Positions 21,410-33,798 of a stretch of 64,000 nt of DNA are shown one piece after another. Within the stretch, counting starts at the first letter, position 1; every line of letters starts with the position of its first letter. The notes below the pieces were generated by a model. That model saw only the letters and a list, made by a program, of their open reading frames with translations, made no database searches and was not told the origin of the DNA. This stretch comes from Tepidimonas ignava (lineage in GTDB: Bacteria > Pseudomonadota > Gammaproteobacteria > Burkholderiales > Burkholderiaceae_C), in assembly GCF_004342625.1 (NCBI RefSeq), contig NZ_SMAH01000003.1, positions 124,001 to 188,000 of the forward strand, given 5' to 3'. The position numbers were made by a program, and so were the translations under genes.

Positions 21410-21997
21410 ATGAGCCCCCGCTACCCGCTGCCCGCGCTGGCCGACGTGCCCGAGGACATCCGCGCCCGCATCCTGGAGGTGCAAGCCAAAGCGGGCTTTG
21501 TGCCCAACGTCTTTTTGATGCTGGCGCGCCGCCCAGCCGAATGGCGCGCCTTCTTTGCCTACCACGACGCGCTGATGATGCCCGAGACGGTGGGGCGGCG
21601 CTCCAACCTCACCAAGGGTGAGCGCGAGATGATCGTCGTGGCCACCAGCGCCGCCAACCAATGCCTGTACTGCGTGGTGGCGCACGGCGCCCTGTTGCGC
21701 ATCTATGAAAAAAAGCCGCTGGTGGCCGACCAAGTCGCCGTCAACTACCGCAAAGCCGACATCACGCCGCGCCAGCGTGCGATCCTGGACTTCGCGATGA
21801 AGGTGTGCCAGCGCTCGCACGAGATCGACGACGCCGACTTCGCCGCGCTGCACGCGCACGGGCTGGACGACGAAGACATCTGGGACATCGCGGCCATCAC
21901 GGCGTTGTTCGGGCTGTCCAACCGCATGGCGTCCTTCAGCGGCATGGTGCCCAACCCTGAGTTTTACCTGATGGGTCGCCTGCCCAAGGGCGCCTGA
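21410..21997 (+). CDS. AhpD-like peroxidase-related protein
   Basis: 195-residue carboxymuconolactone decarboxylase/AhpD-fold protein. The redox motif CLYCVVAHG supplies the CxxC pair and histidine expected for AhpD-like alkylhydroperoxidase activity. NLTKGEREMIVVATSAANQ and the C-terminal NRMASFSGMVPNPEF are typical of the peroxidase-related family. Ribosome site GAGGAG is 9 nt upstream of the ATG. Electron donor unknown. Confidence 0.88.
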   Translation: MSPRYPLPALADVPEDIRARILEVQAKAGFVPNVFLMLARRPAEWRAFFAYHDALMMPETVGRRSNLTKGEREMIVVATSAANQCLYCVVAHGALLRIYEKKPLVADQVAVNYRKADITPRQRAILDFAMKVCQRSHEIDDADFAALHAHGLDDEDIWDIAAITALFGLSNRMASFSGMVPNPEFYLMGRLPKGA

Positions 21998-22010
21998 GGT
22001 CACCCGCGCC

Positions 22011-22436
22011 TCAGCCGCCGCCGAGCCGCAGGCGCAGTGCCGGCGGCAGCGGCGCCGACCGCTGCGCCGGAAAATCCACCCACACCACGGTGGCGCCGCC
22101 GTTGGCGTAAACCACGTCGCCGCCGTCGGCGCGCAGCATTTCGTGGAACATGTCGAACGAGCGCTGCCCCACCGCGCCCACGTAGCTGCGCACGACCACG
22201 TCGCCCGGGTATTCGAGCTGGCGTAAAAAGTTGCAAAACGCGTTGGCGATCACCGGCCCCTCCCCCCGGGGGTTGGCCGGCATGCCCCACTCGCCCATCC
22301 ACTGCAGGCGTGCGCTTTCCATATAACGAAAGTAGACCGTGTTGTTGACGTGGCCCATCGCGTCCATGTCGCCCCAGCGGATTGGTATCGTCATCGTGTG
22401 CACCCACCGGCGTTGGGCGGGCAGTTCCAAGCGCAT
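22011..22436 (-). CDS. Acyl-CoA thioesterase, hot-dog fold (4HBT family)
   Basis: 141-residue protein with the 4-hydroxybenzoyl-CoA thioesterase signature IPIRWGDMDAMGHVNNTVYFRYMESAR; its aspartates include the catalytic Asp of this family. Probably hydrolyses acyl-CoA. It lies 13 nt from the convergent AhpD-like gene and is divergent from ETF-QO. ATG 22394 is a shorter alternative start. Confidence 0.9.
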   Translation of the reverse strand: MRLELPAQRRWVHTMTIPIRWGDMDAMGHVNNTVYFRYMESARLQWMGEWGMPANPRGEGPVIANAFCNFLRQLEYPGDVVVRSYVGAVGQRSFDMFHEMLRADGGDVVYANGGATVVWVDFPAQRSAPLPPALRLRLGGG

Positions 22437-22587
22437 CGTGTGACTCCTTGTGCGGTGCAGCGCGCTGTCGGCGCAACGACAACCATCGTACGCCAGCGGC
22501 CACTACAATCCGTCGCCAACCCGACAACCGCCTGGGGTGCTGCGCCCGCCGCGGCGGCGCCCCCATCCCGAGGAAGACCCCCACGCC

Positions 22588-24273
22588 ATGAAAACCCCGG
22601 CGCACCTGATCGAGCAGTACGGCCCGCGCGAGGCCATGGAGTACGACGTCGTTATCGTCGGGGCCGGCCCGGCCGGGCTGGCCACGGCCATCCGCCTCAA
22701 GCAACTGGCGGCCCAGCACAACAGCGACGTCAGCGTCTGCGTGCTGGAAAAAGGCGGCGAGCCGGGCGCGCACATCCTGTCGGGCGCGGTGATGGACCCG
22801 CGCGCGTTGACCGAATTGATCCCCGACTGGAAGGAGCGCGGTGCGCCGCTGAACCAACCTGTCACCGGCGACGAGGTGCTGTTCCTGCAACCCGACCGCG
22901 CGCTGCGCACGCCGTCGTGGGCCATCCCCGAGTGCTTTCACAACGAAGGCAACTACGTCATCAGCCTGGGGGCGGTGACCAAGTGGCTGGCCGAGCAGGC
23001 CGAGGCGCTGGGGGTGGAGATCTTCCCCGGCTTTACCGCCGCCGAGGTGCTGTACGACGAGCAAGGCCGCGTGGTCGGCGTGGCCACCGGTCACATGGGC
23101 CTGGGCAAGGACGGCCAGCCCACCGAAGCGTTCCAGCTCGGCATGGAGCTGCGCGCCAAGTACACCGTGTTCGCCGAGGGCGCGCGCGGCCACCTGGGCA
23201 AGGAGCTGATCGCGCGCTACCGCCTGGACGAGGGCAAAGACCCGCAGACCTACGGCATTGGCATCAAGGAACTGTGGGAGATCCCCGCCGACAAGGCCAA
23301 GCCTGGCCTGGTGGTGCACACCGCCGGCTGGCCGCTGGACGAGCACACCTACGGCGGCGGCTTCCTGTACCACCTGGAAGGCAACAAGGTCACGCTGGGC
23401 TTTGTCGTTGGGCTGGACTACCAAAACCCGTGGCTGAGCCCGTTTGAGGAAATGCAGCGCTGGAAGACCCACCCGGCCATCCGCGCGCACCTCGAAGGGG
23501 GCAAGCGCATCGGCTACGGCGCGCGCGCCATCACCGCGGGGGGCTTGATGAGCCTGCCCAAGACCGTCTTCCCCGGCGGTGCGCTGGTGGGCTGCGACGC
23601 CGGCTACCTCAACGCCGCGCGCATCAAGGGCAGCCACGCCGCCATCAAGACGGGCATGCTGTGCGCCGAGGCCGCCTTCGACGCGCTGCGTGCCGGCCGC
23701 CAACACGACGAACTGACGGCGTACCCGGCGGCGTTCCAGCAAAGCTGGCTGTACGAGGAGCTGCACCGCGCGCGCAACTTCAAGAGCTGGTTCAAAAAGG
23801 GCAACACCATCGGCGCGTTGATGACCGGCATCGAGCACTGGCTGCTGCCCAAGCTGGGGATCAAGAGCCCGCCCTGGACCGTGCGGCGCCACACGCCCGA
23901 CCACGCGCGGCTGCACGCGGCCAGCCAGGTCGAACCGATCCGCTACCCCAAGCCCGACGGGGTGCTGACGTTCGACCGCCTGAGCAGCGTGTTCCTGTCC
24001 AACACCAACCACGAAGAAAACCAGCCCGCGCACCTGACGCTCAAAGACCCCACGGTGCCGGTGGCGGTCAACCTGGCGCTGTACGGCGGCCCGGAAGGGC
24101 GCTACTGCCCCGCCGGGGTGTACGAATTCATCGAAAAGGACGGCGCGCCGCAGCTCGTGATCAACGCGCAAAACTGCGTGCACTGCAAAACCTGCGACAT
24201 CAAAGACCCCACCCAGAACATCGTCTGGGTCACCCCCGAGGGCGGCGGCGGCCCCAACTATGCGGGCATGTGA
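22588..24273 (+). CDS. etfD: Electron-transfer flavoprotein-ubiquinone oxidoreductase
   Basis: Inner-membrane-associated enzyme that passes electrons from ETF (fatty-acid and amino-acid oxidation) to ubiquinone. The 561-residue product has the FAD-binding VVIVGAGPAGLATAIRLKQ near the N-terminus, LEKGGEPGAHILSGAV, the ubiquinone-binding centre and a C-terminal ferredoxin-like 4Fe-4S motif CPAGVYEF...NCVHCKTCDIKDP. ATG 22588 is preceded by GAGGAAG; in-frame codons further upstream lack conservation. Confidence 0.96.
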   Translation: MKTPAHLIEQYGPREAMEYDVVIVGAGPAGLATAIRLKQLAAQHNSDVSVCVLEKGGEPGAHILSGAVMDPRALTELIPDWKERGAPLNQPVTGDEVLFLQPDRALRTPSWAIPECFHNEGNYVISLGAVTKWLAEQAEALGVEIFPGFTAAEVLYDEQGRVVGVATGHMGLGKDGQPTEAFQLGMELRAKYTVFAEGARGHLGKELIARYRLDEGKDPQTYGIGIKELWEIPADKAKPGLVVHTAGWPLDEHTYGGGFLYHLEGNKVTLGFVVGLDYQNPWLSPFEEMQRWKTHPAIRAHLEGGKRIGYGARAITAGGLMSLPKTVFPGGALVGCDAGYLNAARIKGSHAAIKTGMLCAEAAFDALRAGRQHDELTAYPAAFQQSWLYEELHRARNFKSWFKKGNTIGALMTGIEHWLLPKLGIKSPPWTVRRHTPDHARLHAASQVEPIRYPKPDGVLTFDRLSSVFLSNTNHEENQPAHLTLKDPTVPVAVNLALYGGPEGRYCPAGVYEFIEKDGAPQLVINAQNCVHCKTCDIKDPTQNIVWVTPEGGGGPNYAGM

Positions 24274-24296
24274 CCCGGCATCGGCAGGCACTCGGC

Positions 24297-24302
24297 TACA
24301 AT
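24297..24302 (+). promoter_or_regulatory. Candidate -10 box for the gcv operon
   Basis: TACAAT lies 9 nt before the first riboswitch aptamer. No clear -35 is visible at the expected distance. Confidence 0.4.
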
Positions 24303-24310
24303 CGCGCCAT

Positions 24311-24545
24311 CAGGAGAGAGCCGCCGCACGCCCCGTGGGCACGCGCGGCCGCCGAAGGCGCAGGCCCGCGGGCCGAACGCTCAGGCAAAAGGACTGATGC
24401 AGCGCCCCTGCCCGGGGCGCTTGCCTGCTGGAGAGAGGCGTGTCACCGCGACCCCGGTGCGCGCCCACCGAAGGAGCAAACGCCGACACGCCGACCTGAG
24501 GGGTGCGGCGCGGCGTGAATCTCTCAGGTAAAGTGGACAGCAGGT
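24311..24545 (+). ncRNA. Tandem glycine riboswitch
   Basis: Two consecutive aptamers carry the classic conserved segments. The first (about 24311-24396) has AGGAGAGAG, CCGCCGAAGG and CTCAGGCAAAAGGACT. The second (about 24424-24545) has CTGGAGAGAG, CACCGAAGGAGCAAACG and CTCTCAGGTAAAGTGGACAG, closed by CCTGCTG/CAGCAGG. It occupies the 327-nt leader between ETF-QO and gcvT, and in this family glycine binding switches on the cleavage operon. The second aptamer ends 55 nt before the gcvT ATG, so control of translation or of an unmarked terminator is possible. Confidence 0.95.
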
Positions 24546-24600
24546 GGCCCGACGCCCCCTTGGAGGGCGCCGGTGGAACCACCGTTGCCTGGATACCGTC

Positions 24601-25734
24601 ATGTCCGCCGAACCGACCCCGCTGCTGCACACCCCCTTGCATGACCTGCACCTGGCGCTGGGCGCGCGCATGGTGCCCTTTGCCGGCTACGCGATGCCGG
24701 TGCAATACCCCAAGGGCCTGCTGCACGAGCACCAGCACACGCGGCGCGCAGCGGGGCTGTTCGACGTGTCGCACATGGGCCAACTCACCCTGCACGGCCC
24801 CGACGCCGCCGCCGCGCTGGAAAGCCTAATACCGATGGACGTGCTGGGTCTGGGGCACCACCGGCAGCGCTACGGCCTGCTGCTGAACGACGACGGCGGC
24901 ATCCTCGACGACCTCATGTTCGTGCACCGCGGCGACGACCTGTACCTGGTCGTCAACGGCGCGTGCAAACACGCCGACTTGGCGCACCTGCAAGCGCGCA
25001 TCGGCCAGCGCTGCAGCGTGCAGCCCCACTTCGAGCGTGCGTTGCTGGCGCTGCAAGGCCCGCTGGCGGCGCAAGCGCTGCAGCGGCTGCTGCCCGAGGT
25101 GCATGCCCTGGTGTTCATGACCGGCATGCCAGCCCGCTGGGAGGGCGCCGAGCTCTACGTTACCCGCAGCGGCTACACAGGCGAAGACGGCTTCGAAATC
25201 AGCCTGCCGGCCGAGGCGGCGCGCGCCTTTGCCGAAGCGCTGCTGCGCCAGCCCGAGGTCGAACCGGTGGGGCTGGGGGCGCGCAACTCGCTGCGGCTGG
25301 AGGCCGGCCTGTGCCTGTACGGGCACGACATCGACACCACCACCACCCCGGCCGAAGCCGCGCTGGGCTGGGCGATCCAAAAGGTACGCCGCAGCGGTGG
25401 CGCGCGCGCGGGCGGCTTTCCTGGTGCCGAGCGGGTGCTGGCGCAACTCGACGGCCGCGAGCCCCCGTCGCGCCTGCGCGTGGGCCTGCGGGCGCTGCAG
25501 CGCGTGCCGGTGCGCGAGCCCGCCGCGCTGCACCTGCCTGGGGGCGACGCCCCCGTGGGCCACGTCACCAGCGGGCTGCTGTCGCCCACGCTCGACCAAC
25601 CGATTGCGATGGGCTATGTCGCCCGTGACCACGCCGCCACCGGCACCGTGCTGCATGCCATCGTGCGTGGCAAGCCGGTGCCGATGGAGGTGGTGCCGCT
25701 GCCGTTCGTGCCCCCCCGCTACCACCGCGGCTAA
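24601..25734 (+). CDS. gcvT: Glycine cleavage system T protein (aminomethyltransferase)
   Basis: Transfers the aminomethyl carbon from the lipoyl H protein to tetrahydrofolate. The 377-residue sequence contains PFAGYAMPVQYPKG, LFDVSHMGQLTLHGPDA, SGYTGEDGFEI and LGARNSLRLEAGLCLYGHDI, all GcvT signatures. The start MSAEPTPLLHT follows the riboswitch leader. First gene of gcvT-gcvH-gcvP. Confidence 0.97.
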   Translation: MSAEPTPLLHTPLHDLHLALGARMVPFAGYAMPVQYPKGLLHEHQHTRRAAGLFDVSHMGQLTLHGPDAAAALESLIPMDVLGLGHHRQRYGLLLNDDGGILDDLMFVHRGDDLYLVVNGACKHADLAHLQARIGQRCSVQPHFERALLALQGPLAAQALQRLLPEVHALVFMTGMPARWEGAELYVTRSGYTGEDGFEISLPAEAARAFAEALLRQPEVEPVGLGARNSLRLEAGLCLYGHDIDTTTTPAEAALGWAIQKVRRSGGARAGGFPGAERVLAQLDGREPPSRLRVGLRALQRVPVREPAALHLPGGDAPVGHVTSGLLSPTLDQPIAMGYVARDHAATGTVLHAIVRGKPVPMEVVPLPFVPPRYHRG

Positions 25735-25776
25735 GTCCTCGCCCCCGTTTGCCAACCCGTTGCTGGAGAACCTACG

Positions 25777-26142
25777 ATGACCCTGCGCTACACGCCCGAA
25801 CATGAATGGATCCGCGTCGACGGCGACATCGCCACCGTCGGCATCACCCACCACGCCCAAGACGCCCTGGGCGACGTGGTGTTCGTCGAACTGCCCGAGG
25901 TGGGCAAGTCCCTCGCGCAAAAAGACGTCGCCGGCGTCGTCGAGTCGGTCAAGGCGGCGGCGGACGTGTACGCCCCGGTCAGCGGCGAGGTCGTCGAAGT
26001 CAACGAAGCGCTGCGCGCGGACCCCTCGCTGGCCAACAGCGACCCGCTGGGCGCAGGCTGGTTTTTCAAGGTGCGGCTGAGCAACCCCAGCGAACTCGAC
26101 GGCCTGCTGGACGAAGCCGCCTACCAGCAACTCGCCCACTGA
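25777..26142 (+). CDS. gcvH: Glycine cleavage system H protein
   Basis: Lipoyl carrier that shuttles the aminomethyl group between P and T proteins. 121 residues; the lipoylated residue is Lys59 in [14 protein letters not shown]. It begins 42 nt after gcvT and ends 24 nt before gcvP. A GGAG-type ribosome site lies 8 nt before the ATG. Confidence 0.98.
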   Translation: MTLRYTPEHEWIRVDGDIATVGITHHAQDALGDVVFVELPEVGKSLAQKDVAGVVESVKAAADVYAPVSGEVVEVNEALRADPSLANSDPLGAGWFFKVRLSNPSELDGLLDEAAYQQLAH

Positions 26143-26166
26143 CGCGCGCCCCCGGAGCCCCACACC

Positions 26167-29103
<2,937 letters not shown>

Positions 29104-29176
29104 GGCGCGGCGCGCCGGCGCTCGCGGCAGCGCGCCGCCAAGCCGCCCGGCGCGGCCACCGGGTAGGCGGCGCCGG

Positions 29177-29812
29177 TCACGGCTCGCGTGGGCGCCAACC
29201 AGGCAACCGCCAACCCAAGGCCACGGCCAGCAACCGACTGCCCGTGGCCACCACCACGCCGGCCAGGCTGGCCCACCCCGACCCCACCTGCAAAGCCGTC
29301 AACCCCAGGTACACGGCGCTGCCCGCCAGCGCGCACAGCGCGTACGGACGGTGGTCGCGGTACACGTGGGGCACCTCGTTGCACAGCACGTCGCGCGCCA
29401 CCCCGCCGACGATCGCGGTGGCGATGCCCATCAGCGCACTGACCAGCGGCGACATCCCGGCCGTCAGGGCGATGCTCGTGCCGGAAATGGCAAACAGCCC
29501 CAACCCCAAGGCATCGGCCAGCACCATCAGCCGCGCCCCCGTCTGGCGCAACGCCACCGACAACCACAACGGCGCGGTCACCGCCATGGCCAGCACCAGC
29601 CACAGGTAGCCCTCGTGTTCGACCCAGAACAACGGCCGGCGGTCCAGCAACAAGTCGCGCACCGTCCCGCCGCCAAAGGCGCTGGCGAAGGCGACCGAGA
29701 ACACGCCCACCACGTCCATGCGCTTGCGCATGGCCTCGATCAGACCGGACGTGGCAAACGCCACGGTGCCGCCCACCTCAAAAGCGATCAGAAGCGTCGA
29801 TGGCAGTTGCAT
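29177..29812 (-). CDS. TRIC-family (UPF0126) membrane protein
   Basis: 211-residue inner-membrane protein of two repeated three-helix units plus one, as in prokaryotic trimeric intracellular cation channels. Signatures are GGGTVRDLLLDRRP in the first repeat and VGGVARDVLCNEVP in the second. Likely a cation-conducting channel, by family; physiological role unknown. It converges with gcvP across a 73-nt gap. Confidence 0.9.
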   Translation of the reverse strand: MQLPSTLLIAFEVGGTVAFATSGLIEAMRKRMDVVGVFSVAFASAFGGGTVRDLLLDRRPLFWVEHEGYLWLVLAMAVTAPLWLSVALRQTGARLMVLADALGLGLFAISGTSIALTAGMSPLVSALMGIATAIVGGVARDVLCNEVPHVYRDHRPYALCALAGSAVYLGLTALQVGSGWASLAGVVVATGSRLLAVALGWRLPGWRPREP

Positions 29813-30022
29813 CAGGGGCGATCCATGGTGGACATCGTGGCATCTGTCGCGATGCCAAGTTTGTCTATGCTAACGCACCGAGGCTGTCCCATCGAGGGGA
29901 CACGCGAGCCAAGCCCCGATCCCAACCGCCAAGTGGGCGCGCTTCGTCCCGCGTGCCCAGGGCACCGGACGGAGGCCGGCGCGGTTGCGTCAGCCGCCGC
30001 CGCGGTCGATAATGGCGTCATC

Positions 30023-30325
30023 ATGGCCGACACCGACGCACACACCCTGTTGCCGCAGACCGAAGCGTGGCTGCGTGCCGTGCCGGGGTTGAGCTATCCG
30101 CAAGCCCTTGTGACGCAATTTCCTCGCATCGCCAACCAGTTGGCCGAGGTGCGGCACGACCCCGAAGCGCTGCGCGCCGCGTTCCATGAGCTGCTGCAGG
30201 ATCATCGTGGCAGCCGGCGCGGTTTTCCATTCGAGGTGTTGATGAACCTGATGGCCCTGCGTGAAGCCCTGGTCAAGGACGACACCCCGCCCGAAGTTGA
30301 CGACGCCACCAAGTGGGTCTCGTAA
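30023..30325 (+). CDS. Hypothetical protein, conserved-looking, 100 aa
   Basis: Small acidic, mostly helical soluble protein with no signal peptide or membrane segment. It reads FPRIANQLAEVRHDPEALRAAFHELLQDH and FPFEVLMNLMALREALV. I recognise no domain with confidence. Coding potential is supported by third-position GC and by the absence of a competing gene. It is convergent with the dioxygenase gene. The 29813-30022 interval upstream holds a 7-bp inverted repeat (TGGCATC/GATGCCA at 29838-29857) and nothing else recognised. Confidence 0.7.
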   Translation: MADTDAHTLLPQTEAWLRAVPGLSYPQALVTQFPRIANQLAEVRHDPEALRAAFHELLQDHRGSRRGFPFEVLMNLMALREALVKDDTPPEVDDATKWVS

Positions 30326-30352
30326 GGTGGTCGCCGCGGTGCCGGGGGACGG

Positions 30353-31159
30353 TCATCCGAACACGTAGCTGTCCATCGCCAGGTAACGGTACTGCACCTC
30401 GCGCGTGATCGCCTCAGCCTTCGAACCCGCCTGCGGCCAGCGCGCGGCCCCGAGCGCGAAAAACAACGGCATGAAGTGCTCGTCGGTGGGGTGAGCGCGC
30501 ACGGCGTGCGGCGCGCGCGCACGGTAGTCCAGCAACGCGGGCAGATCGTTGGTCTGCAACGCTTGCCACACCCACGCCGAAAACGCCTGCACATAAGGCT
30601 CGGCCGGGTCGTCCAACCCCGGGCGCCCGCCAAAAAACTCCATCAGGTTGTGGGTCAGGCTTCCCGACCCCACCAGCAGCACCCCTTCCTCGCGCAGCGG
30701 GGCCAAGGCGGCCCCGATCGCGTACACGTCGGCGGGGCGCGCATCGGCCGGCAGCGCCACCTGCACCACCGGCCAGCGCGCCTGGGGCAGCACAAACCGC
30801 AACGGCGACCACCCCCCGTGGTCGCGCGGGCGCTGGGGATCCTCGGCGGTGGCGATGCCGGCGTTGCGCAGCCGCTGGGCAACCGTGTGGGCCAACCCCG
30901 GGTCGCCCGGCGCCGGGTACTGCAACCGGTACAGCGCCGGCGGAAAGCCACCAAAGTCGTGCCATGTCGGCGGCATCGGGTGGCTGCCCACCGCCGCCAC
31001 GGTGTCCATCCAGTGCGGCGACATCACCACCACCGCGCGCAGATCCGCTCGTGCGGCCAGCCCTGCGCCCCACTGCTGCAACGCCACCCCGGCCGCACCG
31101 GGCTGCAACGCCATCATGGGCGAACCGTGTGAAACGAACAGCGTTGGCAAACCCCTCAT
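30353..31159 (-). CDS. Class III extradiol ring-cleavage dioxygenase (DODA/YgiD family)
   Basis: 268-residue cytosolic metalloenzyme of the 4,5-DOPA dioxygenase family. Metal-site motifs are TLFVSHGSPMMA, VMSPHWM, DHGGWSPLRF and DEHFMPLFFALGA; SGSLTHNLMEF is also conserved. E. coli YgiD cleaves DOPA; the physiological substrate here is unknown. The ATG 31159 has AAGGGG 9 nt upstream. The 31160-31378 interval to aroE holds no recognised gene. Confidence 0.9.
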   Translation of the reverse strand: MRGLPTLFVSHGSPMMALQPGAAGVALQQWGAGLAARADLRAVVVMSPHWMDTVAAVGSHPMPPTWHDFGGFPPALYRLQYPAPGDPGLAHTVAQRLRNAGIATAEDPQRPRDHGGWSPLRFVLPQARWPVVQVALPADARPADVYAIGAALAPLREEGVLLVGSGSLTHNLMEFFGGRPGLDDPAEPYVQAFSAWVWQALQTNDLPALLDYRARAPHAVRAHPTDEHFMPLFFALGAARWPQAGSKAEAITREVQYRYLAMDSYVFG

Positions 31160-31378
31160 CCACCACCCCTTACCGTTGAATGATGCGCCAGTGCTTGGGG
31201 ATGATGCGCCACCGCAGGCGCAGCATCGCCGCCCCGTGGGGCTGGCGCATCGGACCCGCGCATGGTACGTCGCCCGGCGCGGCCGAGGGTTGCACAGCGT
31301 TGAGCCCAGCATCCAAAACGGCTGCACGCGGGCGGGCACGTCAGCGTCGTGTGAGGGTGCATCGGCGACAATGTCGCC

Positions 31379-32212
31379 ATGGACCGCTACGCCGTCATCG
31401 GCCACCCGATTGGCCACAGCAAGTCGCCGCTCATCCACACCCTGTTCGCCCAGGCCACTGGCCAGGCCATGGAATACACCGCCATCGAAGCGCCGCGGGA
31501 CGGCTTTGCCGCCACGGTGGATGCGTTTCGGGCCGCGGGCGGCCGTGGGCTCAACGTGACGCTGCCCTTCAAGCTGCAAGCGCACGACTACGCCGACGAG
31601 GTCAGCGAGCGTGCCCGCGTGGCCGGTGCGGCCAACGCGCTGGCGTTTGACGGCGCGCGCTGCCGTGCCGACAACTTCGACGGCGTGGGGCTGCTGCGTG
31701 ACATCACCGTCAACCTGGCACGGCCCCTGGCGGGCCAACGCGTGCTGGTGCTGGGCGCGGGCGGCGCCGCCCGCGGCGTGCTGCAGCCCCTGCTGCAGGC
31801 CAACCCCGCCAGCTTGGTCGTGGCCAACCGCACCCCGGCCAAGGCGCACGACCTGGTCGAGCACGTTGCCGCCCACGGCCTGGGGCGTGGCGTGCTGCGC
31901 GGTACGGGGCTGGACGAGCTGACCACACTGGGCGCGTTCGATGTCGTCATCAACGCCACCGCCGCCAGCCTGGACGCGCAGGCCCTGCCGCTGCCGATGG
32001 GTACCTTCGCCCCGGGGGCGCTGGCCTACGATATGGTCTATGGCCAGGGTCTGACGCCGTTTCTGCGCCAGGCCCGCGAGCAAGGCGCCACACGGCTGGC
32101 CGACGGCATTGGCATGCTGGTCGAACAGGCCGCCGAAGCGTTTGCGTGGTGGCGCGGCGTGCGCCCCGACACCGCCCCGGTGATCCGGGCGCTGGCCACG
32201 CCCCTGGTCTAG
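31379..32212 (+). CDS. aroE: Shikimate dehydrogenase
   Basis: NADPH-dependent reduction of 3-dehydroshikimate in aromatic amino acid synthesis. 277 residues with substrate site GHPIGHSKSPLIH, catalytic Lys65 (NVTLPFK) and Asp101 (DNFDGVG), and the nucleotide-binding loop LGAGGAARGV followed by VANRTPAKA, in which the NRT favours NADP. Precedes transaldolase on the same strand at 49 nt. Confidence 0.97.
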   Translation: MDRYAVIGHPIGHSKSPLIHTLFAQATGQAMEYTAIEAPRDGFAATVDAFRAAGGRGLNVTLPFKLQAHDYADEVSERARVAGAANALAFDGARCRADNFDGVGLLRDITVNLARPLAGQRVLVLGAGGAARGVLQPLLQANPASLVVANRTPAKAHDLVEHVAAHGLGRGVLRGTGLDELTTLGAFDVVINATAASLDAQALPLPMGTFAPGALAYDMVYGQGLTPFLRQAREQGATRLADGIGMLVEQAAEAFAWWRGVRPDTAPVIRALATPLV

Positions 32213-32261
32213 CGCGCCCGCCCCACGCTGCATCAACTTGCACTGAGCACGCCCGCCCACG

Positions 32262-33218
32262 ATGAACCAGCTCGACGCCCTCAAGCGCCACACCACCGTC
32301 GTCGCCGACACCGGTGACTTTTTGCAGATCGCCCAATTCCAGCCCCGCGACGCCACCACCAACCCGTCGCTGATCCTCAAATCGGTGCGCAAGCCCGAGT
32401 ACGCCCCGCTGTTGGATGAGGTGCTGAGGCGCCACCGCAACCGGGCGCGCGACGAGCAGGTGGACCGCCTGCTGGTGCGCTTTGGCACCGAAATCCTGCG
32501 CATCGTCCCCGGGCGCGTGTCCACCGAAGTCGACGCACGCCTGAGCTTCGACACCGCCGCCACCGTCGAGCGGGCGCGGCGCCTCATTGCCCTGTACGAA
32601 GCCGAAGGCGTGCCCCGTGAGCGCGTGCTGATCAAAATCGCCGCCACGTGGGAAGGCATCCGCGCCGCCGAACGCCTGGAGCGTGACGGCATCCACACCA
32701 ACCTGACCCTGCTGTTCAGCTTTTGCCAGGCGGTGGCGTGCGCCGACGCGGGCGTGCGGCTCATCTCGCCGTTCGTGGGCCGCATCTACGACTGGCACAA
32801 GGCACGCGCCGGTGCCCAGTGGAGCGAAGCCGCAATGGCCGGCCCTGCCGACCCCGGCGTGCAATCCGTCGCGCGCATCTGGCGCCACTACAAGCACTTC
32901 GGCATCGCCACCGAGGTCATGGGCGCGAGCTTTCGCAACACCGGCCAGATCCTGGCCTTGGCGGGCTGCGACCTGCTCACCATCAGCCCGGAGCTGTTGG
33001 CCAGGCTGGCCGATACGCCCGGCGACGTGGCACCGCAGCTCGACCCCGACGAAGCGCGCCGCGCCGACCTGCCCGAGGTGCACTACCGCGCTGCGGACGA
33101 AGCGGCGTTTCGCCTCGCCCTCAACGACGACGCGATGGCCACCGAGAAGCTGGCCGAGGGCATCCGGCTGTTTGCCGCCGACGCGCACACGCTCGACGCC
33201 CTGCTGGCCAGCCGCTGA
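32262..33218 (+). CDS. tal: Transaldolase
   Basis: Pentose phosphate pathway enzyme that transfers dihydroxyacetone units. 318 residues, E. coli TalB type. [15 protein letters not shown] gives the N-terminal signature and the Schiff-base lysine is Lys125 in [25 protein letters not shown] and [12 protein letters not shown] follow. Possibly co-transcribed with aroE. Confidence 0.97.
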   Translation: MNQLDALKRHTTVVADTGDFLQIAQFQPRDATTNPSLILKSVRKPEYAPLLDEVLRRHRNRARDEQVDRLLVRFGTEILRIVPGRVSTEVDARLSFDTAATVERARRLIALYEAEGVPRERVLIKIAATWEGIRAAERLERDGIHTNLTLLFSFCQAVACADAGVRLISPFVGRIYDWHKARAGAQWSEAAMAGPADPGVQSVARIWRHYKHFGIATEVMGASFRNTGQILALAGCDLLTISPELLARLADTPGDVAPQLDPDEARRADLPEVHYRAADEAAFRLALNDDAMATEKLAEGIRLFAADAHTLDALLASR

Positions 33219-33284
33219 ACGCGTGCGCTGGTCGGCGCCGCGCGCGTTGCGCTACAGTTGCGCACTCTGCCATCCGAGACCGCC

Positions 33285-33788
33285 ATGTCCAGCGACGTCA
33301 CGCTGCCGCCCATCCCACCCAAGCGTTACTTCACCATCGGTGAAGTGAGCGAGCTGTGCGCCGTCAAGCCCCACGTGCTGCGCTACTGGGAGCAGGAGTT
33401 CACGCAACTGCGCCCGATGAAGCGCCGCGGCAACCGACGCTACTACCAGCACCACGAGGTGCTGATGATCCGCCGCATCCGGGAGCTGCTGTACGAGGAA
33501 GGCTTCACCATCCAGGGCGCGCGCAACCGCCTGGCCGAATGGACGCGCCAGCAACGCCAACAACGTCGCCCCGGCTGGGACGATACCCTGCCGCCCGACG
33601 ACCCGGACGACGACAGCGCCACACCGGCGCTGACCGACGGCCTGGACCGGTTGGCCGCGGCCCTGCGCCAACTGCCGGCCGAGGCACAGCTTGCGCTGCG
33701 CGCGGAGCTGCAAGCCATCCGCGACCTGGTGGCCGAAGCCGCTGCCGACCCGCCCGCGTCCGCGCGAGCCCCCGCGGTTGCCGTATAA
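33285..33788 (+). CDS. MerR-family transcriptional regulator
   Basis: 167-residue regulator with a MerR winged-helix domain near the N-terminus (YFTIGEVSELCAVKPHVLRYWEQEF, then RRGNRRYYQHHEV) and an acidic/helical tail. No cysteine pattern for metal sensing is present. The gene directly abuts tRNA-Pro; in many Burkholderiales this regulator follows ihfA, but ihfA is absent here. ATG 33285 preferred over an upstream in-frame ATG at 33258. Its TAA stop is part of a TATAAT box. Confidence 0.9.
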   Translation: MSSDVTLPPIPPKRYFTIGEVSELCAVKPHVLRYWEQEFTQLRPMKRRGNRRYYQHHEVLMIRRIRELLYEEGFTIQGARNRLAEWTRQQRQQRRPGWDDTLPPDDPDDDSATPALTDGLDRLAAALRQLPAEAQLALRAELQAIRDLVAEAAADPPASARAPAVAV

Positions 33789-33789
33789 T
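33784..33789 (+). promoter_or_regulatory. -10 box of tRNA-Pro, overlapping the upstream stop codon
   Basis: A perfect TATAAT ends 9 nt before the tRNA 5' end and shares its TAA with the merR-family stop codon. The -35 position, inside the coding sequence, is GC-rich and does not match TTGACA. Confidence 0.6.
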
Positions 33790-33798
33790 GGAGGTCTT

